NCBI GenBank assembly: GCA_022316685.1
Contig: JAKJHU010000030.1
Coordinates: 16,448,018 to 16,512,017, forward strand
Length of the DNA: 64,000 nucleotides
Source of the DNA: Progne subis subis
Lineage: Eukaryota > Chordata > Aves > Passeriformes > Hirundinidae
Direction: 5' to 3'
The position numbers and the translations under genes are program-made. Below the pieces are notes generated by a model, which was given only the letters and a program-made list of their open reading frames with translations, searched no databases and had not been told where the DNA came from. Shown here piece after piece: positions 1-13,459 of the stretch (positions are counted from its first letter, which is position 1; each line of letters begins with the position of its first letter).

Positions 1-403
1 TCAAGGAAAGAAATGCCAGCATTAGATTTTCTTTCTCTCCAGAAAATTCTTGATATCTCTCCTATTCTTGCTGGTATAAATTATCCTAAACCTATTTGGA
101 TTAAGACAACATTTGCACAGAGATTTATTGTCTCCTAATGGTCTGCTGTAGCCTTCTAGCGAAGTTGCTAACACTAGGTACCTTCCAAGACCAGATCCCA
201 GACCCTTGTCTGCAATTCTCACTCTGCTCCAGCATTTCTATTATATTCTGTTCCTCTGAAGGTCTTTTCCAATGACTGTTATAATATATTCTGCAAGTGA
301 TATCATTGATGCTCCCCCCCTCATCTGGCCAGATTTGGAAAACTTTCAGCAAGCTGCTGAGCAAGCAAACTTTAGTGGCTCCTGTTTCCTAAATCCTAAA
401 CTA
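1..403. other. Intergenic DNA, nothing recognised
   Basis: This stretch has ordinary composition. The short open frames on both strands show no domain, no codon-like composition and no splice context. I see no repeat family in it. Confidence 0.5.
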
Positions 404-542
404 CAAAAAAAACCAAAAAACAAAAACAAAAAAAAAAAAAGAAACAAAAACACCCCAAAACCAAAAACCAAAACAAAACACAAAACAAAACAAAAACAAA
501 TAAAAACAAACAAACAAACAAAACCCAACAACAACAAAACAA
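404..542. repeat. A/C-rich low-complexity tract
   Basis: About 140 bp made almost only of A and C on the + strand: runs of A broken by single or double C, grading into AAAC and AAC units near the end. It forces a lysine/asparagine/threonine-rich open frame on + and a phenylalanine/leucine-rich one on -, neither of which is a gene. Similar tracts occur at about 32.6 kb and 49.8 kb, and in the opposite orientation at about 31.5, 35.5 and 52.9 kb. Confidence 0.9.
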
Positions 543-3376
543 CTCTTGATCCAGATATGGTCTAAGCTCTGACTTTCAGAAGTGAATTATGCAGTGAATT
601 CAACCCCCAAAATTTCAATTGGGATGTAATTTAAATGCAAACATTTTTCTTTCAGGCTTATGATACTCCTGAGTGGCACCAAATCAAATGTTTTCTGAAG
701 TTGGCTGAAAATTGAATTGGTCCTTTCAGGTAGATTTTCTTCTGTTTACTTTAGAGGATGACACTGACATAGCTTTACTCAGTAACTAATCAATAATTTA
801 ATTTTGATCCCTAACTAAATGAAGCTCGATAAATATCAGACACTTTTAAATTGGGTTTAATTAGTGTTTATGCATGTATTCCAGGGCTCTGATTCACAAA
901 CTGTGGCAACTCCACAATGAATCTTGTCTTTCTGCTAGAAGATACTTACCTATGCCCATGTCAGAACCAGCAGATGGTCCTGAGACATGCAGGGGTTGGG
1001 TGTCCTCATCCTAACGGGAAGTAATTTCATAAACCTTATCACGATGTCGGTGTTCAAAGGGAGCGATGTAGGTGATGTGGAGGGGGAGAAAGGGACATCA
1101 AAGCAGCAGCTGGGGAGGGGCCCAGCTTTGAATTTCCAACTGTGGGTTAGATGCAGCTCAGGAACAGCTGATGAGAGTGATGAGCAGCACAGAAAGACGT
1201 CAGCACAGGGAGAGATGGAAGAGATTGCATCTGTTTCCTTCAGAGACTATGCAAACAGGGAGTGACATAGTGCCAGCGTGTAAAAAATTTAATGGTCTAG
1301 AGAAGTTATGTCTACCAACACACAAGAGCTCCTAGCACACTAGACATAATTGCAGTTCAGCACATGGATATTTTAAGAGTAAGGCCACCTGCAGATTTCA
1401 TTGGTCAACACCAGAACAACAGAAAAGCAGAGCCATGAAGACAGCTTCCAGCCGGTCTTGTAGAGAAGAGTGCCCTGTTCTGTGAAGAAGGAAGGCTTAA
1501 TTCCCTAAGTACAAGCTATGCCATGCCTCTCACCCTCTGGGCTGGAGCAGGTCCTGGCCTGCTTCGTGTGCCAGCACAGGCATGGCCAGTCAGGTGGAGT
1601 AATTAGCTGGAATCCAAAAGGTGCAAGATCCTTATCAGAACCCAGCATTGCACTCAATGGGAAAGGAAAACACATAAGCAGAAGCCAGCCACGTGTTGGT
1701 AGAGATTACATAGAAACACACTCTAGGTATATGTTATTCCTGACCTTTCCCTACTCTTCTTCCAAAGTCACTGATACCAAAGTTTGGCTGTCACTGTGGT
1801 TCTCAGGCTTTGGTACCCCAAAACTGATGTTAACAACAACCACCACCTCTTAACGGGAATGATCACAACCCCACCATCTGCAGAGCTCTGCCACCCTACA
1901 GCCTTCCTAGTTGTAAACACACATACATAGTGCACCCTGGACTGGTCTGGGAAAACCACATCCCATGGGCAAACAAAAATGCACTCTTAAACATGCAGCT
2001 TTGCTGGCATAACCACATTGGCCCTTAGGATGTCTGCTTGGAAAGCTGTGGTGCTGAAAGTCCGTGCTTCTTCATGCCCTGACATAATGAGGGTGTGCAT
2101 TTATCTATCACACTTCATTTTAAATAAATATCAATATTTTTCCCCTGGGCTCTCCTTTCTTGTTTTGTCAAGAGCAATGATTGTATCATAGCAAACATTA
2201 TGATGCAAAATTAGAGGGAAGAAAATGCCTTAGAAAGGTGACATCATCTGAATAGATGTGATGGCTGCTTGCATTAGCTCAAATATCTTTCACCCTGAAA
2301 TGTGACCCTAGGTGTAAATCGGAGAGGCCTGACAGAACATAAAAAGAAGTACCATCCTGTTAACCCAGTTTTCATAGAGAGCAGTGTGTATAATTATTTT
2401 GGCCACCTGCAGCTGATAAACCAATCCCATGTGAGGTTAAAAATTATCCAGGCATTTACTGGTGACACAGCAGTATGCTAGAAACCTGCACAGCAAACCT
2501 GCTCAGCCACACTGCTGCAGGGAGGTGTGGTGAGGTATGAGCCAGGACTGAGACAGATCTGCTGGCAGATGTCCTCAGCACACAGAAAGCTCTACAGAGT
2601 TCTGCTTAGGTGGTTTATGTCATTCAGGAATGGTAAAAGTAAGTGATATCACAAATACCTTATTTTGTGAGAGGATAGGAGCTGCACAAGGGCTGTCTGT
2701 AAGGTGCTCCAGCTGGCAGGAATATCAGTAGTTTTCAGCAGTAAATAAAGCATCTTTGGAATTACTGCACTGCTGCAGGAAAATCGCTCCCTGTGGGAAA
2801 AGTTATGCTGCTAAATGTGCAATTCTTTTTCTTTAAATAGCAGCATTGCAAATTTTTCTGCCAGAAAAACTGTGACGGTGAGAGTGCCCCTTCCACAGGC
2901 CCCAGCAGATGTCGATGTGCTGGCAGAAGTCCTCAGCAGGGACTGGGAGGAATTTGCTGAGAGAGCATCCTCCTTGTCTGCGCTGATGACACTCCTGGGC
3001 ATTACCAGGCTACGGTCAGGGATTGCTGTGATGAGCTCCAGCAGTTTAGGTTCACACAGCGTGCTTTCCCCAGAGACGAGGCTAGTGCTCCAGGCAGCAC
3101 AGCAGCACAGGTTGGGCACTCAGGTGTGAATGAGAACTCCAGATGTTCAGTGGGTCCTGCAGCCCTGGGAAAAACTTCTTGAAAAATCCAGCGTGGTATA
3201 AATCTAGCCTCTCACAAACCAGTTACTCATCATACCCTTTTGAGAAGAACTGGAAAAATTATTTATAAATATAAAAACATAATTTTGGGCAAAGTGCATA
3301 ACCTTCTTAGACCACCCAGCTGGGGTGTGAGAGACAAGGCTTTATATGCTTTCATTCTTCACAACTAAAATATGTT
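543..3376. other. Intergenic DNA, no gene recognised
   Basis: Non-coding sequence about 16-18 kb upstream of the MYC promoter. The open frames here (for example around 1,518-1,853 and 2,811-3,129, where both strands are open over the same bases) have no recognisable domain. The 2,100-2,480 segment is moderately AT-rich and free of repeats and could be regulatory, but nothing decisive is visible. Confidence 0.45.
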
Positions 3377-3387
3377 TCTCTCTCTCT

Positions 3388-3421
<34 letters not shown>
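3377..3421. repeat. (TC)n followed by a T homopolymer
   Basis: A short TC dinucleotide run (3,377-3,390) passes directly into a run of 31 T residues (3,391-3,421). It is a simple polypyrimidine repeat. Confidence 0.95.
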
Positions 3422-3422
<1 letters not shown>

Positions 3423-3658
3423 GCACTTGATGTGTTACAGAGCCTCAGTGAATACCTACCAAGAAAAAAAAACTAGTGATATAGCTGTTACTAATTGTTT
3501 TAAAATTAAGTGACCTACTTGGAAAGCATTTTCCCTGTAACTTAATGCAGAAGTGCAAACTGATATAATTATACAGGCATAACTTCCTATTCTGTCTTGG
3601 TTTTGTTTATGTCATTAGAGAAGTGATTTAAATTCAGCCCAAACATCCCCATTTCTAT

Positions 3659-3693
3659 GGGGGGGGGGAAAAAAAAAAAAAAAAAAAAAAAAA
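3659..3693. repeat. G-run joined to A-run
   Basis: About ten G residues followed at once by about 25 A residues, so a pure purine tract on the + strand. It is a simple repeat with no adjacent retroelement body that I can recognise. Confidence 0.95.
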
Positions 3694-5261
3694 GGTGAGG
3701 TTTTTAAGATAAATTATAGTTATACTACACAGTCTAAAGCATTGGTATTAATGGTAATTGTATAATGCACTATATAAAAAAATCTAATTCCCATATCTTC
3801 CATTAGAGTTTATATCCTGATTTCATGCAAAATTAGAGTAAGTTATAAATAGCAGTGGATTTCCTAAAGATTTACTCTGGATTAGAAGATTCTCATCTGC
3901 TCTTAGCAAGGAAATTGTAAATATTACTTGAATACAAACACAACTGAACTGTAAACCATCTCATTACATCTCAGATCTTTACTAAGTAATGAGTTTTCTC
4001 TGTTAAAAACATCAGTACAGGCAAGTTTTTTCTTTAGCAAGATCCCCTCAGGACCAGTCAGCTAATGAACAGGGTTTAATGATTATAGTGAGCCATTTTT
4101 GAGGAATTTGAGATTTGCACTCAAGTACAGAAAATGTACATCAGGCAAAAGTCCTACATGTCCCCACAGTTTACTAGGTCTGTATGATCCATATCTCCAT
4201 GAGATATCCCATTTATAACACATCTGTTATAGTCACATCTGCTGAGGAAACCTAAACAGGGCTCCCTTTGACACAGATGAGTGATATATGCTGTCATAAG
4301 GACATTTCTGCTTAGCAAGCCAAGCACAGCACAGGTTCTCTGCTGAGAAGATGCACTCTCCCTATCTCCAAAGCTAACCAGAAATGGTGCTGTGGTCCCT
4401 GTTTGCTCAATGCCTGTTTGCTGCAGAGGCCAGGCCCAAACACAGCCCCAAGTCAAGTTATCTGTGGTGGCTGAAGCAGTGCCAGGAGGTCCAAAGCTGC
4501 ACTGCTGGGGTGGCTCTGCTCTGGTGGCACTCAGATGGCACCCATGGCCAGCTCACTGCTGACAGCCATCCTGTACGGAGTGCTGTGGCTGTGAGAGGCA
4601 GGTCCAGCTCCTCCTTGGCTTCTGCTTCCATCCTTCAGATTGTGCTTTTCACAGCTCGGTTGCCAAGGCAGATGGCTGCCTGCAGAGCCACAGGCAAACG
4701 GACAGATGGGCTCTCCTCAGCTCAGCACTGAGAGCAAGGCTTTGCTGACCTTGCCTGTTTTCTTGGCTGGAACCAGTCAAAAAAACTTTTCTGAGGCTTC
4801 AATTCCTGCTTCCACTTGAAGCAAATTGGACCCAATGCAAATCTTAAATTTCCTCATCTGCCTGCAGATGCAACACCAGGTTGGGTCTTAGCACTCCAAG
4901 ATGAACCTGAGCTATTCCTAAACTCACTGGTGCTTCATCTCCTCCTGAACTCAGATTGCTCCCCTGCTGCCTTTGTTCTAGATCTGATCAGGTGAGGAAC
5001 CATTCAGCACATCATCTCTACATACTCCAAGCAGCACATTACCTTTGTTCATATTCATGATTGCATGCATTTATGACACCATAAATGCTTAGAAGAGCCT
5101 TCAGGATCCATGTTGCTTGGGAGGGGGGAAGAAGAGATAGTAGGGAATATAAAAATAAAATTTATGTGGGAACAAGCTGACTTGAGAACTAATTTAAAGT
5201 GATGTTGGTACTAACCATCACATTGCCTGGTAACTAGCTTCGTCTGACATCGTAACCCTCG
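3694..5261. other. Intergenic DNA, no gene recognised
   Basis: Non-coding. The opposing open frames at about 4,154-4,731 overlap in antisense and have no domain. No repeat family was recognised before the CR1 copy that follows. Confidence 0.45.
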
Positions 5262-5434
5262 AGGCAGAGGTGAGGGTGGTGAGACACTGGAACAGGATGT
5301 CCAAAGAAGTGGAAGATGCCCCACTGGGGCCCTGAGCAACCTGATCTAGTGGGTGGCATCCCTGCCCATGGCAGGAGGATTGGAATTAGGTGATCTTTAA
5401 GGTCGCTTCCTTAAACCATTCTATAATTCTATGA
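5262..5434 (+). mobile_element. CR1 LINE 3' fragment
   Basis: This is a 5'-truncated 3' end of a chicken-repeat-1 non-LTR retrotransposon in sense orientation. The sequence follows the familiar CR1 tail (gtgagacactggaacagg, then a stretch around catggcagg, then gatctttaaggtc) and finishes with the octamer repeat ATTCTATA ATTCTATG at 5,418-5,433, the family's characteristic 3' terminus in place of poly(A). It is heavily mutated and keeps no coding capacity. CR1 is the dominant LINE of bird genomes, which supports the avian assignment. Confidence 0.9.
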
Positions 5435-8400
5435 GAAACCATAAAGGGAGGGAAAAAATAGAAGTAACTGAGCACTGAGACATTTCAACTCTCACCCTCC
5501 AATGCCATGATGGGAGTACCTGTGTGGAAAAAAAATACAGAGGTTTGGGGACTACTAGATTAATTTAGGCAGCCCTTTATGATGTAAACTTTCCTATAAT
5601 TTAACTCATAAAAGTAGGACAGGAGGAAAAAATTCCTAAATGTACCACAGGGTAAAAGATTAAAAAAAAATCCATTTGAACCATTTGCAACCTATACAAT
5701 CCCTTCTCCAACCTCTGCAACACAATTCCAGATATCAATGCTGTGGGAGCATAGACAGCAAGAAGACAAGCAGGTACTTGGTGGGACATTGAGGCCTTTG
5801 CATTTGGTCCAGGAAGTGTTGCAACAATTTGAAAATTGCACCAGAGTTGGAAAACAAGCCTGTAGAAACTGAACATGACAGACCTGCCCTTAAGGCTTGT
5901 GAGCTTCAGCAAACTTTTCAAAAGCTTGGTTTGAGGGAGGAATTTGAGAGAAAATTCCAAGTCAACAGCTTTACTATAAATATTTTACACTGAAGTTTAT
6001 CTGCTTTCCTTCCTGCTTTTGTACTAATGTTTCCTCATGTTCTCTCCTTCTCCCAAATATCTGTTCTTTGCTTTGCTGTCCTTCAACTTTCCATTCAATT
6101 CACCCAAAAACTAAGGAGTATTGAATCCAGTAGAAAAAGGAATGGAGGAGAGAGGAGATCTCATGGAGAGTAATTGCCCAGCAGTACATTTTAACGCCAC
6201 AAAGCTGGTTATGATTTCTCAGTAACGACAGCACAAACCTGCTGAACTGAAAACTGTTGGCTTTTAGTTCACAGAGCTCTTGACTCATTGCTCAGCAAAA
6301 ACCCCTCACCGACTTGCCAAGGTCAGTCCTGCATCACCTCACCTGCAGGAATCACACAGTGGCTCATTCCTGGGTGAAAGCTCTTCCACGACCTATTTGG
6401 CCCCTGCATCAGGAGCTCATAGGTGAAAATGGAATACAGCCTTGTCTTGCTTGCTCTACAAAGGGAGCTCAGGGAGAGGAAATCCAGAAGAGAGACTGGT
6501 AATTTAAGAGCCCCTCTTAACTCCCCACCAAAAGTGGAACCCATAATGACATCACTGTTCTTGCAGAGCTTGCAAGGACCTCCAGGCATGTCTCTGAGTT
6601 CCCAGCTACCTGCAGTTACATCTTATTTCCAGTAGACTCTGCCGAAGGCAAAGGGGGTCTCCAACATTTGTCCTCAGGAAGAATATCTATTCGCATGTCG
6701 CAGATTTTTCTCTCCCCACTCCTTTTGGATACTGGCCCTCTACAACCTCGTTTCATCTTCCCTCCAGAGGAAGCAGCCTCTACACCAGCCCAAACCCTCC
6801 AGCTCACTCATATGGAGGCTGCTGGCCTCTACTTATGCATCACCTCCAAAGATTTCCTTTGGCAGGCAGTCCCAAAACTGCCAGTATGCTACACTAACCT
6901 GCATTTCTGTCTTCATTCACCACTCTTAATTAGTGTTTGGAAATGTATTAACATGGGGCTAAGCCACAAAGTTTGCATTTGGGCTTGCCTCTTGTTTGAA
7001 CGAGCTGAGCTAGCACCAGAGCCTGGTGAAGTCACCCCTTCCTCACATAGCAGCTGAAAGCAAGAGCATAGAAGTGACTCCCAATCACAGAATTCCTTCT
7101 TCTGATTGAACATACAGTCAGTGTGATTTTTTTTCCCCTGCTTTCACAACTCTAAGTCACCGAACAGTCATTTGGTCCAGTAACTGCTGCTGTTCAGAAG
7201 CTACCCACATTTCTAGCTCGACCAAAGTCATTGCCTTCGGGCAAGGATGTAACAAAAAGTGATCAGTGATAGTGGATGAGTTAAGCAACATCAAATCTCT
7301 CTCTAGCCACTTTAGGAACAAATATATGAGCTAGTTATTACGGAGTTTCATGTATATGTAAGATAGATAAGTGTACTTTGGCAGCAAGATAGTTACTCTG
7401 ATATTACAGGCTCTGAAATAGCTGCAAGGTCAAAGAGACGTGGCAGAGGAGACAGGAGGGTCTCCTCTGCTCCTCCTCAAGGGGCTCACCTCACCTGCAA
7501 GGTGCTAGGAGGCAAGCTGAGGTCTGAACTTCCTCTGTGCATGCTTCCATGGTGCAGCCTCTCCTACATGCTGGTATGCTCAGGACACAGGTGTGTTCAC
7601 TCTTGTCTGTGGATATGCAGGTCTGAAGGGGTCCTGAGTTTCCCGAAGCAGTTGGAAGGGACACAGAAATCTACCCCCATCACTGCCCTCTTCCAGGGTC
7701 TTTGTGTAGCCACCAAAACCCTGCTCCCTGCTCCTCTTTGATCGTGTAAGGAAACCTGTAAGTAGCAGCCAGCATCACCAAGCAAATGGCCCTGCTAAGG
7801 ATAACAAACCAGAGGCGGCCCCATGCCAGGGACATAAGTTGCTCAGACAACACCCAAAGTCCACACCCAAAGAAGACCACTTCTCTTCCTGCCCCAGATC
7901 CTTCCCTCGGTTTCCAGCAGCACCAATCCATTTGGCAGTAGGGGTAGATCTGCACTGCACAGAGTAGTGCAGTGATGCACCGATGTACCTGAGACATCTC
8001 AGAGCCACCCTGCTTAGGGTACAGGCCAGTCCCCATCAACTGCTGATCTCAGAAGAAGCTGTTAAAACCTCTATGGACAAAGTGAGGTAAGTGAATTTTG
8101 TCTAAGCTCTGAGCAGCTGTGGGACCCCAGGTACTGAGATTTGCTGGTTTAAAGCTGCTTGGTATCTTTATTAATCATAATAGAGCAGACTTGCAACACA
8201 CCTGCACTCCATATGCTGTATCATTTTAACTGAGTGACCTACAAATGGGTTCTTCCATTTTCCATGTACAGCAAAGCTAAGGGTAGTTGGGAATCTTCAT
8301 CACACAAAATAATCCAGGACATTTCCCACTTCGGGACTCCTCAAAAACCCCATCTTCTCAGTGTTTAGTAGGCAGCAGCTTCTGAAACTCTGAGGGAGGG

Positions 8401-8812
8401 AGTGTAACAACTCTCACATTAACTGCAGTTAATGCAGGAGAAAATGACCAAGCATGTAAATGTAAGGATGTAAGAATGTAAGAATGACCTTGAACCTTCC
8501 AATTAACAATATCATGAGTAAAATCCACCGCATGCCTTTGGCTTCAAAGGCATAATATAATTTTCTGTCTGTTTAGCAGAGAGAATAGCAAGGGAAGCTG
8601 AGAACTTCTGAGAAGAAGGAGCTGAAGGCAGAAATACCCTCTGGTTAAATATCAGAGCACTGACGATTTTATTTCTGTATATATTAGCACATTGTTTGTG
8701 GGGGCTGGCATTTGTACCTATCCAGCCTTCTCACCACAGGGATAGACAAAATTTGGTGTTCTGAAGCACACAGTAGTGTCAACTCTAACTCACATAATTT
8801 TAATCTTCCATT
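5435..8812. other. Intergenic DNA, no gene recognised
   Basis: Non-coding upstream sequence. The 119-codon antisense frame at 5,601-5,960 and the overlapping frames at 6,314-7,057 and 7,502-8,039 show no domain or conserved motif. A few GATA motifs (AGATAG, AGATAA) lie near 7,360-7,395. A short degenerate AATGTAAG-type tandem repeat lies at about 8,454-8,487. Confidence 0.45.
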
Positions 8813-8835
8813 AAAAAAAAAAAAAGGGAGGAAAG

Positions 8836-8872
<37 letters not shown>
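8813..8872. repeat. Poly(A) tract, interrupted
   Basis: Thirteen A residues, a short G-rich interruption, then 37 uninterrupted A residues. No recognisable retroposed sequence lies immediately 5' of it. Confidence 0.95.
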
Positions 8873-8873
<1 letters not shown>

Positions 8874-10820
8874 CCTAGTCCTTAATAAGGAGCAGCACTA
8901 GATGGTCCTAAAGTACATATTCTAATTTTTTATCTCGCTTCTCAACAAAACTGAGAGGTATCTTTCAGTGCTCTTTCCCATGACATTAACAGGAGGGTAC
9001 ATCTACTCTAGAACTGAACTGGAACTATATTGGTACAGGAGAGTTACCCTACATCCATTGGATAACATGGTTTGGATCTGCAGATAAGTCCTAAGGGAAG
9101 TGAAGAGGGAGATGTTCCCTGTTCCCCAAGCACACGGGCCTTGATAGGTGAGAGAAAATCCTGGGCTTCCCAGATTCCTTTGATCCATAGCTGTACATCG
9201 GCCTTCTGGTCCTCCCTCCCCCAGCCCTGCTGCACATCTCTTGCAGCCCTTTCAGAGCTCAGGCAGGCAGTACAGACACTACAACACGCTTGGCCCTCCA
9301 GGATGGGGTCTGAGCATGGTGAACTACCTTTGCGATGCAAACGATAACAGGAACAATAATGGTTGTAGCTCACTGACAACCTCTTCTTTCCTTTCTAAGA
9401 CTGGGTGTAAATAATGTTCTTATCTTCTAAGAAATACCTCTGGCATCCCTGACTAAGTGATAAGTAGAAAGAGAAGAGACACTCAATTGCTGATCAAGAG
9501 GGAGGAGAGTGATTAGCATCCTCTGGGGAACACCTTGTTGATGATGGCTGCTTTGCATTGTTGAGGCTGTAAGAAGCACCTAAATTCCTCCTCCAGAGAA
9601 CTCTCAGCTGCTGATGAAGTCAGTTCTACATTAATCCCTCAGCACACTCCTCCTCAGGCCCATTTCTGATCAAAGCTTTTCTTGCCACTGCAGTCATAAT
9701 TGCAACTCTCTGCTCCCATTTGAGAAAGGGACAGAGTCTGAATGTCAGTAGAACATTCTGACTCTGCCAGGCAGGACTGGACTTAGGCAACACCGGGAAT
9801 CTATGAAGTAAGGAAATAAAACAAAAACAACCTGCAGAGGAAATAATTAGTAGCAAGGCTGAATCAAATTTGGGGATTTTCATGCTAGGGCTTGTGGCTC
9901 CAAGTCCTTGGTAGCTGGGTTTGATACGCTGGGTCTCAGCCGTCCCCTGGAATTGCCCATCAATGCACAGCAATTTTTGGAGATTTAGCCCACTTTCTTA
10001 AGCAAACTTAACCAAAGCAAGCAGAAACAAGCCCAGTGAAACAGCATTCCTCCTGCAAGGTCAAAGCTTGGACTAGCACACAAGCCTCCTGAAGCTTAGA
10101 CTTAATCTTGAGCAGTGGATCAATGCAGATGAGTGGGCACAACCCACTGCATAGATTTACATTGCTGAATACCAACAGACAGAGGCTTTCTTTGGCCTCA
10201 CCTCCCTCAGCAGTGGAAATCAAGGCATTTGTGGCTCTGCACCCACAATAGGATCCTGTAGGACAGCCTGGCTCTGCAGCCAGACACATTGTGCTTGAAT
10301 GCATCCTGACATCTTCTTGCAGAGGCCTCCCCAGCCCGGGCAACAAAATATAGCTACAAGCAGACGTGCACTTAGGCTCCATCTGTGCTTTAAACACTTC
10401 AGAAAACAGCTGTAACAGGAGATGCCTCCGTCCCACACATGCCTGCTCTCGTGGCAAAGGTGTGCCTCAATGCTGTATTGGGTCCATGTGCACAATATGA
10501 AAAAAATGCCAACCAAATCAGAAACACACTATACCTAACAACAACCTATGCTTGAATAGCATAGGAAGAAAATAGAGCCTAACTTTCAATTACAGACTGC
10601 CTCTTAAACTGGGCAATCCTAGCCCAGAGCAGTGATGTCCTTTCCCCCTTCTCCTTATACTTATCTCCCCATTTTATTGCTTACATGAAACATCCATTTT
10701 CATGCATGATATTTCCTTTTCTAACAAAATGCAGCAGGAGGTTCCACAGGTTAATTATAAATGGATTTTAAAAGCATTTTCCAAGAAGTTATTTAAATCT
10801 ATTTCCCTTAATTTCATTTG
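8873..10820. other. Intergenic DNA, no gene recognised
   Basis: Non-coding. Overlapping sense and antisense frames at 9,003-9,379 and 9,626-10,516 have no recognisable domain. No repeat was identified. Confidence 0.45.
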
Positions 10821-10990
10821 ATGCAGCATATGTCTTGCGGTGCAAAGGGGAGATGCAGCTTTATTGCCACTATCTGCCAGATGAACATGTTCATCATCAA
10901 CAGTGCAGGGAGTGATAAGTCACTTATCTGATACAGAGAGACAAAACACTCCCTCTTTCTTATCAACAAATTGAGTTATCAGCCAAGTGA
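10821..10990. promoter_or_regulatory. Candidate enhancer: GATA cluster with two perfect palindromes
   Basis: Within about 110 bp there are five WGATAR-type GATA motifs (CTATCT near 10,870, TGATAA near 10,913, TTATCT near 10,925, and TTATCA at about 10,963 and 10,976). Two perfect inverted repeats are also present: a 16-bp palindrome at 10,880-10,895 whose centre GAACATGTTC fits the p53 half-site consensus RRRCWWGYYY, and GATAAGT-C-ACTTATC at 10,914-10,928. The segment lies about 8 kb upstream of the MYC promoter. The motifs are seen directly; enhancer activity is inferred. Conservation across birds would be the test. Confidence 0.35.
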
Positions 10991-13428
10991 AGTAGTTTTT
11001 CGGTGGCCTTTCTGACTGTATTTTGCTTTTAAATCCATACTGGCAGCAAATGTTCATGGATGTATTTGCCTCTCTTAGGCTCATTTCAAAATGCAGCAGC
11101 AGCCACCACAGATAAAAGAAAGCTTAATCTCCCGAAGATATTTAGCCTGAGCGCAATTAAGCAGCTCTGAATTTACTCTGATTGCTGGAAAGCTGAACTA
11201 AACGACACGAAAAGTAACAAAATGATGTTAAAACAGTCATACAAAGAGCTTAGAGGAACACACAGCTGTAACACTGCACGTCCAAAGCCTGCTGACATGA
11301 TCATCAGTGATGGCTTAACCCACATTTCTTAATGCTGCTCCTTTTATCTGGATGCCTGACCTGAGACAATTAGGACCCAGAAACCTGGGAAGTGTAAGCC
11401 CTGATCCAGTCAAGGTAATACTTTGCTACACTTGACTACATATGCCCAAATGAATTCAGAATTAACTGCACTGCATAACAAACCTAGAGAGAAGTTAGGG
11501 CTATCAGCCAGGTAACTATTGGGAGACTGTAACTGAATGCATGAAAATGTTTTAGGTCTTAGAAACTGTCTGATGTCTTTTAAGGACTCAGTTTGGTGAT
11601 GAGCAGCTACTCTGAAAGGCTCTGTGCAGAGTGCCACTCACGAGAAGGGTGTCAGCATTACACTGACTTGAGCAATCGGTGAATGTGTTGTTATTCTCGG
11701 AAAGCATTCAGTGCTGGAATCAGCATCATTTTGCTTTTGTGTGGCTGGAAAATAAATTTCATTAGGATAGCACTGAAAAGGAGTTGCCCTTGACTGCAGA
11801 GGTCAAATGTGATCATTCACCAGTATAATTTTTAAATGTGACTGTTCTCTTCCACAAACCGATCCAAAGAAAACACGACTTGATAAACAGAAACTCATAG
11901 AGGACAGGCATGTTAAGTCAGGAATATTTCTTGTAAATACTTATAAACTCACTGCTACAAGCTCATCTTCCTCCTTCCCATAAAGACATAATCAAACAGG
12001 ATCTCTAAGATTAATATAAAGGTTGAGGAGGAGAAAATAATCATTTCACCTGCTGAACAAGATGAACAAAACCTGTGAGCGTTTCTGATCTTGCTCAACA
12101 CGTAGCCAGAAAAGGGAGCTCTGATGATCTTCACCAGAAGCTTGAACTTCGAAGAAATCATGGACTTTGCATTGGCATAATGAAAAGTAGATTGTGTATA
12201 CCTTTCCACCTACCCAGATCCAACCACCTATGAGCTGTAACAAGATCAGTAACACCTCCAATCTCCAGTGTTTTCTAAAGGCCACACTTTTCCAGATATT
12301 CTCCTTCAATAGGGCCACTCTCTTTCTTGGAATGTGTTCCTGTGGCTGAACCTGTTAATTTGATAGCAATCTGATACCTCATCTATAAAGCAACCAGCTG
12401 CATAATTCCTGGAAGGGTCCTTTGCTCTCACCTGTTTGTAGATGGGAGAGGATTGTTGGATATTAATTCTCAAAGACACAAGAGATAGCTATAAGGATGG
12501 CCCAGCTGACAATTGTTTCAACAGTTTCCAGCCTTGTTGTCAGCTGACACATTCCTTCCTCCAGATAATATCTGATGCACTCCGATGTTTCTGGAGCTGT
12601 GCCCCCCACAAGGATGTGTGGCAAGAATGACAGCAAGCTCTTTGCTCTGCTTTCCTACCAAACCTGCAAGGAAGTCGCTATTGGAGGGTTTGTTTATTTC
12701 TCTTGAGCATTAAAAAGAAACCTGCACGATAAGGTTCAATCCTTCTCTCCTTTCCAGCTGCAATGTTGCAAACCTCCCCAGTGTCGGGCCAAGACGAGGG
12801 GGACTCTGCACTTGCAGGTACGATATGGAGGCGGCTTCACATGCCTGGGGAGGCAGAAAAACCCATTCCTGCTGCCTCCGAGCTGATAGTGAGTCCTGTA
12901 CAGGGGAGCACCTATACTGACGGGCTGGAGCAATGGAAGAGGCTCTGATTCCATTACAACTCCAAAGATCAGGGCTTAACAGCGGTGGTACCTAAAAGGA
13001 TCATTAAGTAGTTGCAAATGACCTTAATACTTTAAAGAGAACTTAATCAAGTAGAGCTGGGATGTCTTGACAATCTGATAACTGCAGCATACAATTCAGA
13101 GAATGCAGAGGCTAGGGATGTGTGACTGGCCTTTGGGACTGATTGTGCTGAAACAGCTCTGCTTTTTCTTTTTGAAGAGAAATTTAAATTACCCAGCCTT
13201 TCAAAAATAACTGTTTATCTTTCACAGGGACCTTGAAAATCATCTCATCTATCACACACTTAAGTCAGTGCAGATTTCCTGTAATTCACCCTTAATCCAC
13301 AGCTGAACAAAACTCTCTTCTATCAAGGAATGCCAAAACTACTGGTGTTAGCTAGGTGCCTTCCCGTTATCCATGTCAAAAGGTGTTAATTTGTATTAGC
13401 TTGTATTTTAGGCGTTGTTTCCATGGGA
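10991..13428. other. Intergenic DNA, no gene recognised
   Basis: Non-coding. AT-rich, repeat-poor sequence continues from the motif-dense segment. The short open frames (for example near 11,410-11,637 and 12,046-12,318, antisense) have no domain. Confidence 0.45.
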
Positions 13429-13459
13429 CTTAAATCAGTTTACAGTTACTGTATTTAAG
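13429..13459. repeat. Imperfect inverted repeat (hairpin-forming)
   Basis: The arms CTTAAATCAGT and ACTG-T-ATTTAAG pair over 11 bp with one bulged T around an 8-nt loop. It is too short and AT-rich to be called an RNA gene. Confidence 0.6.
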
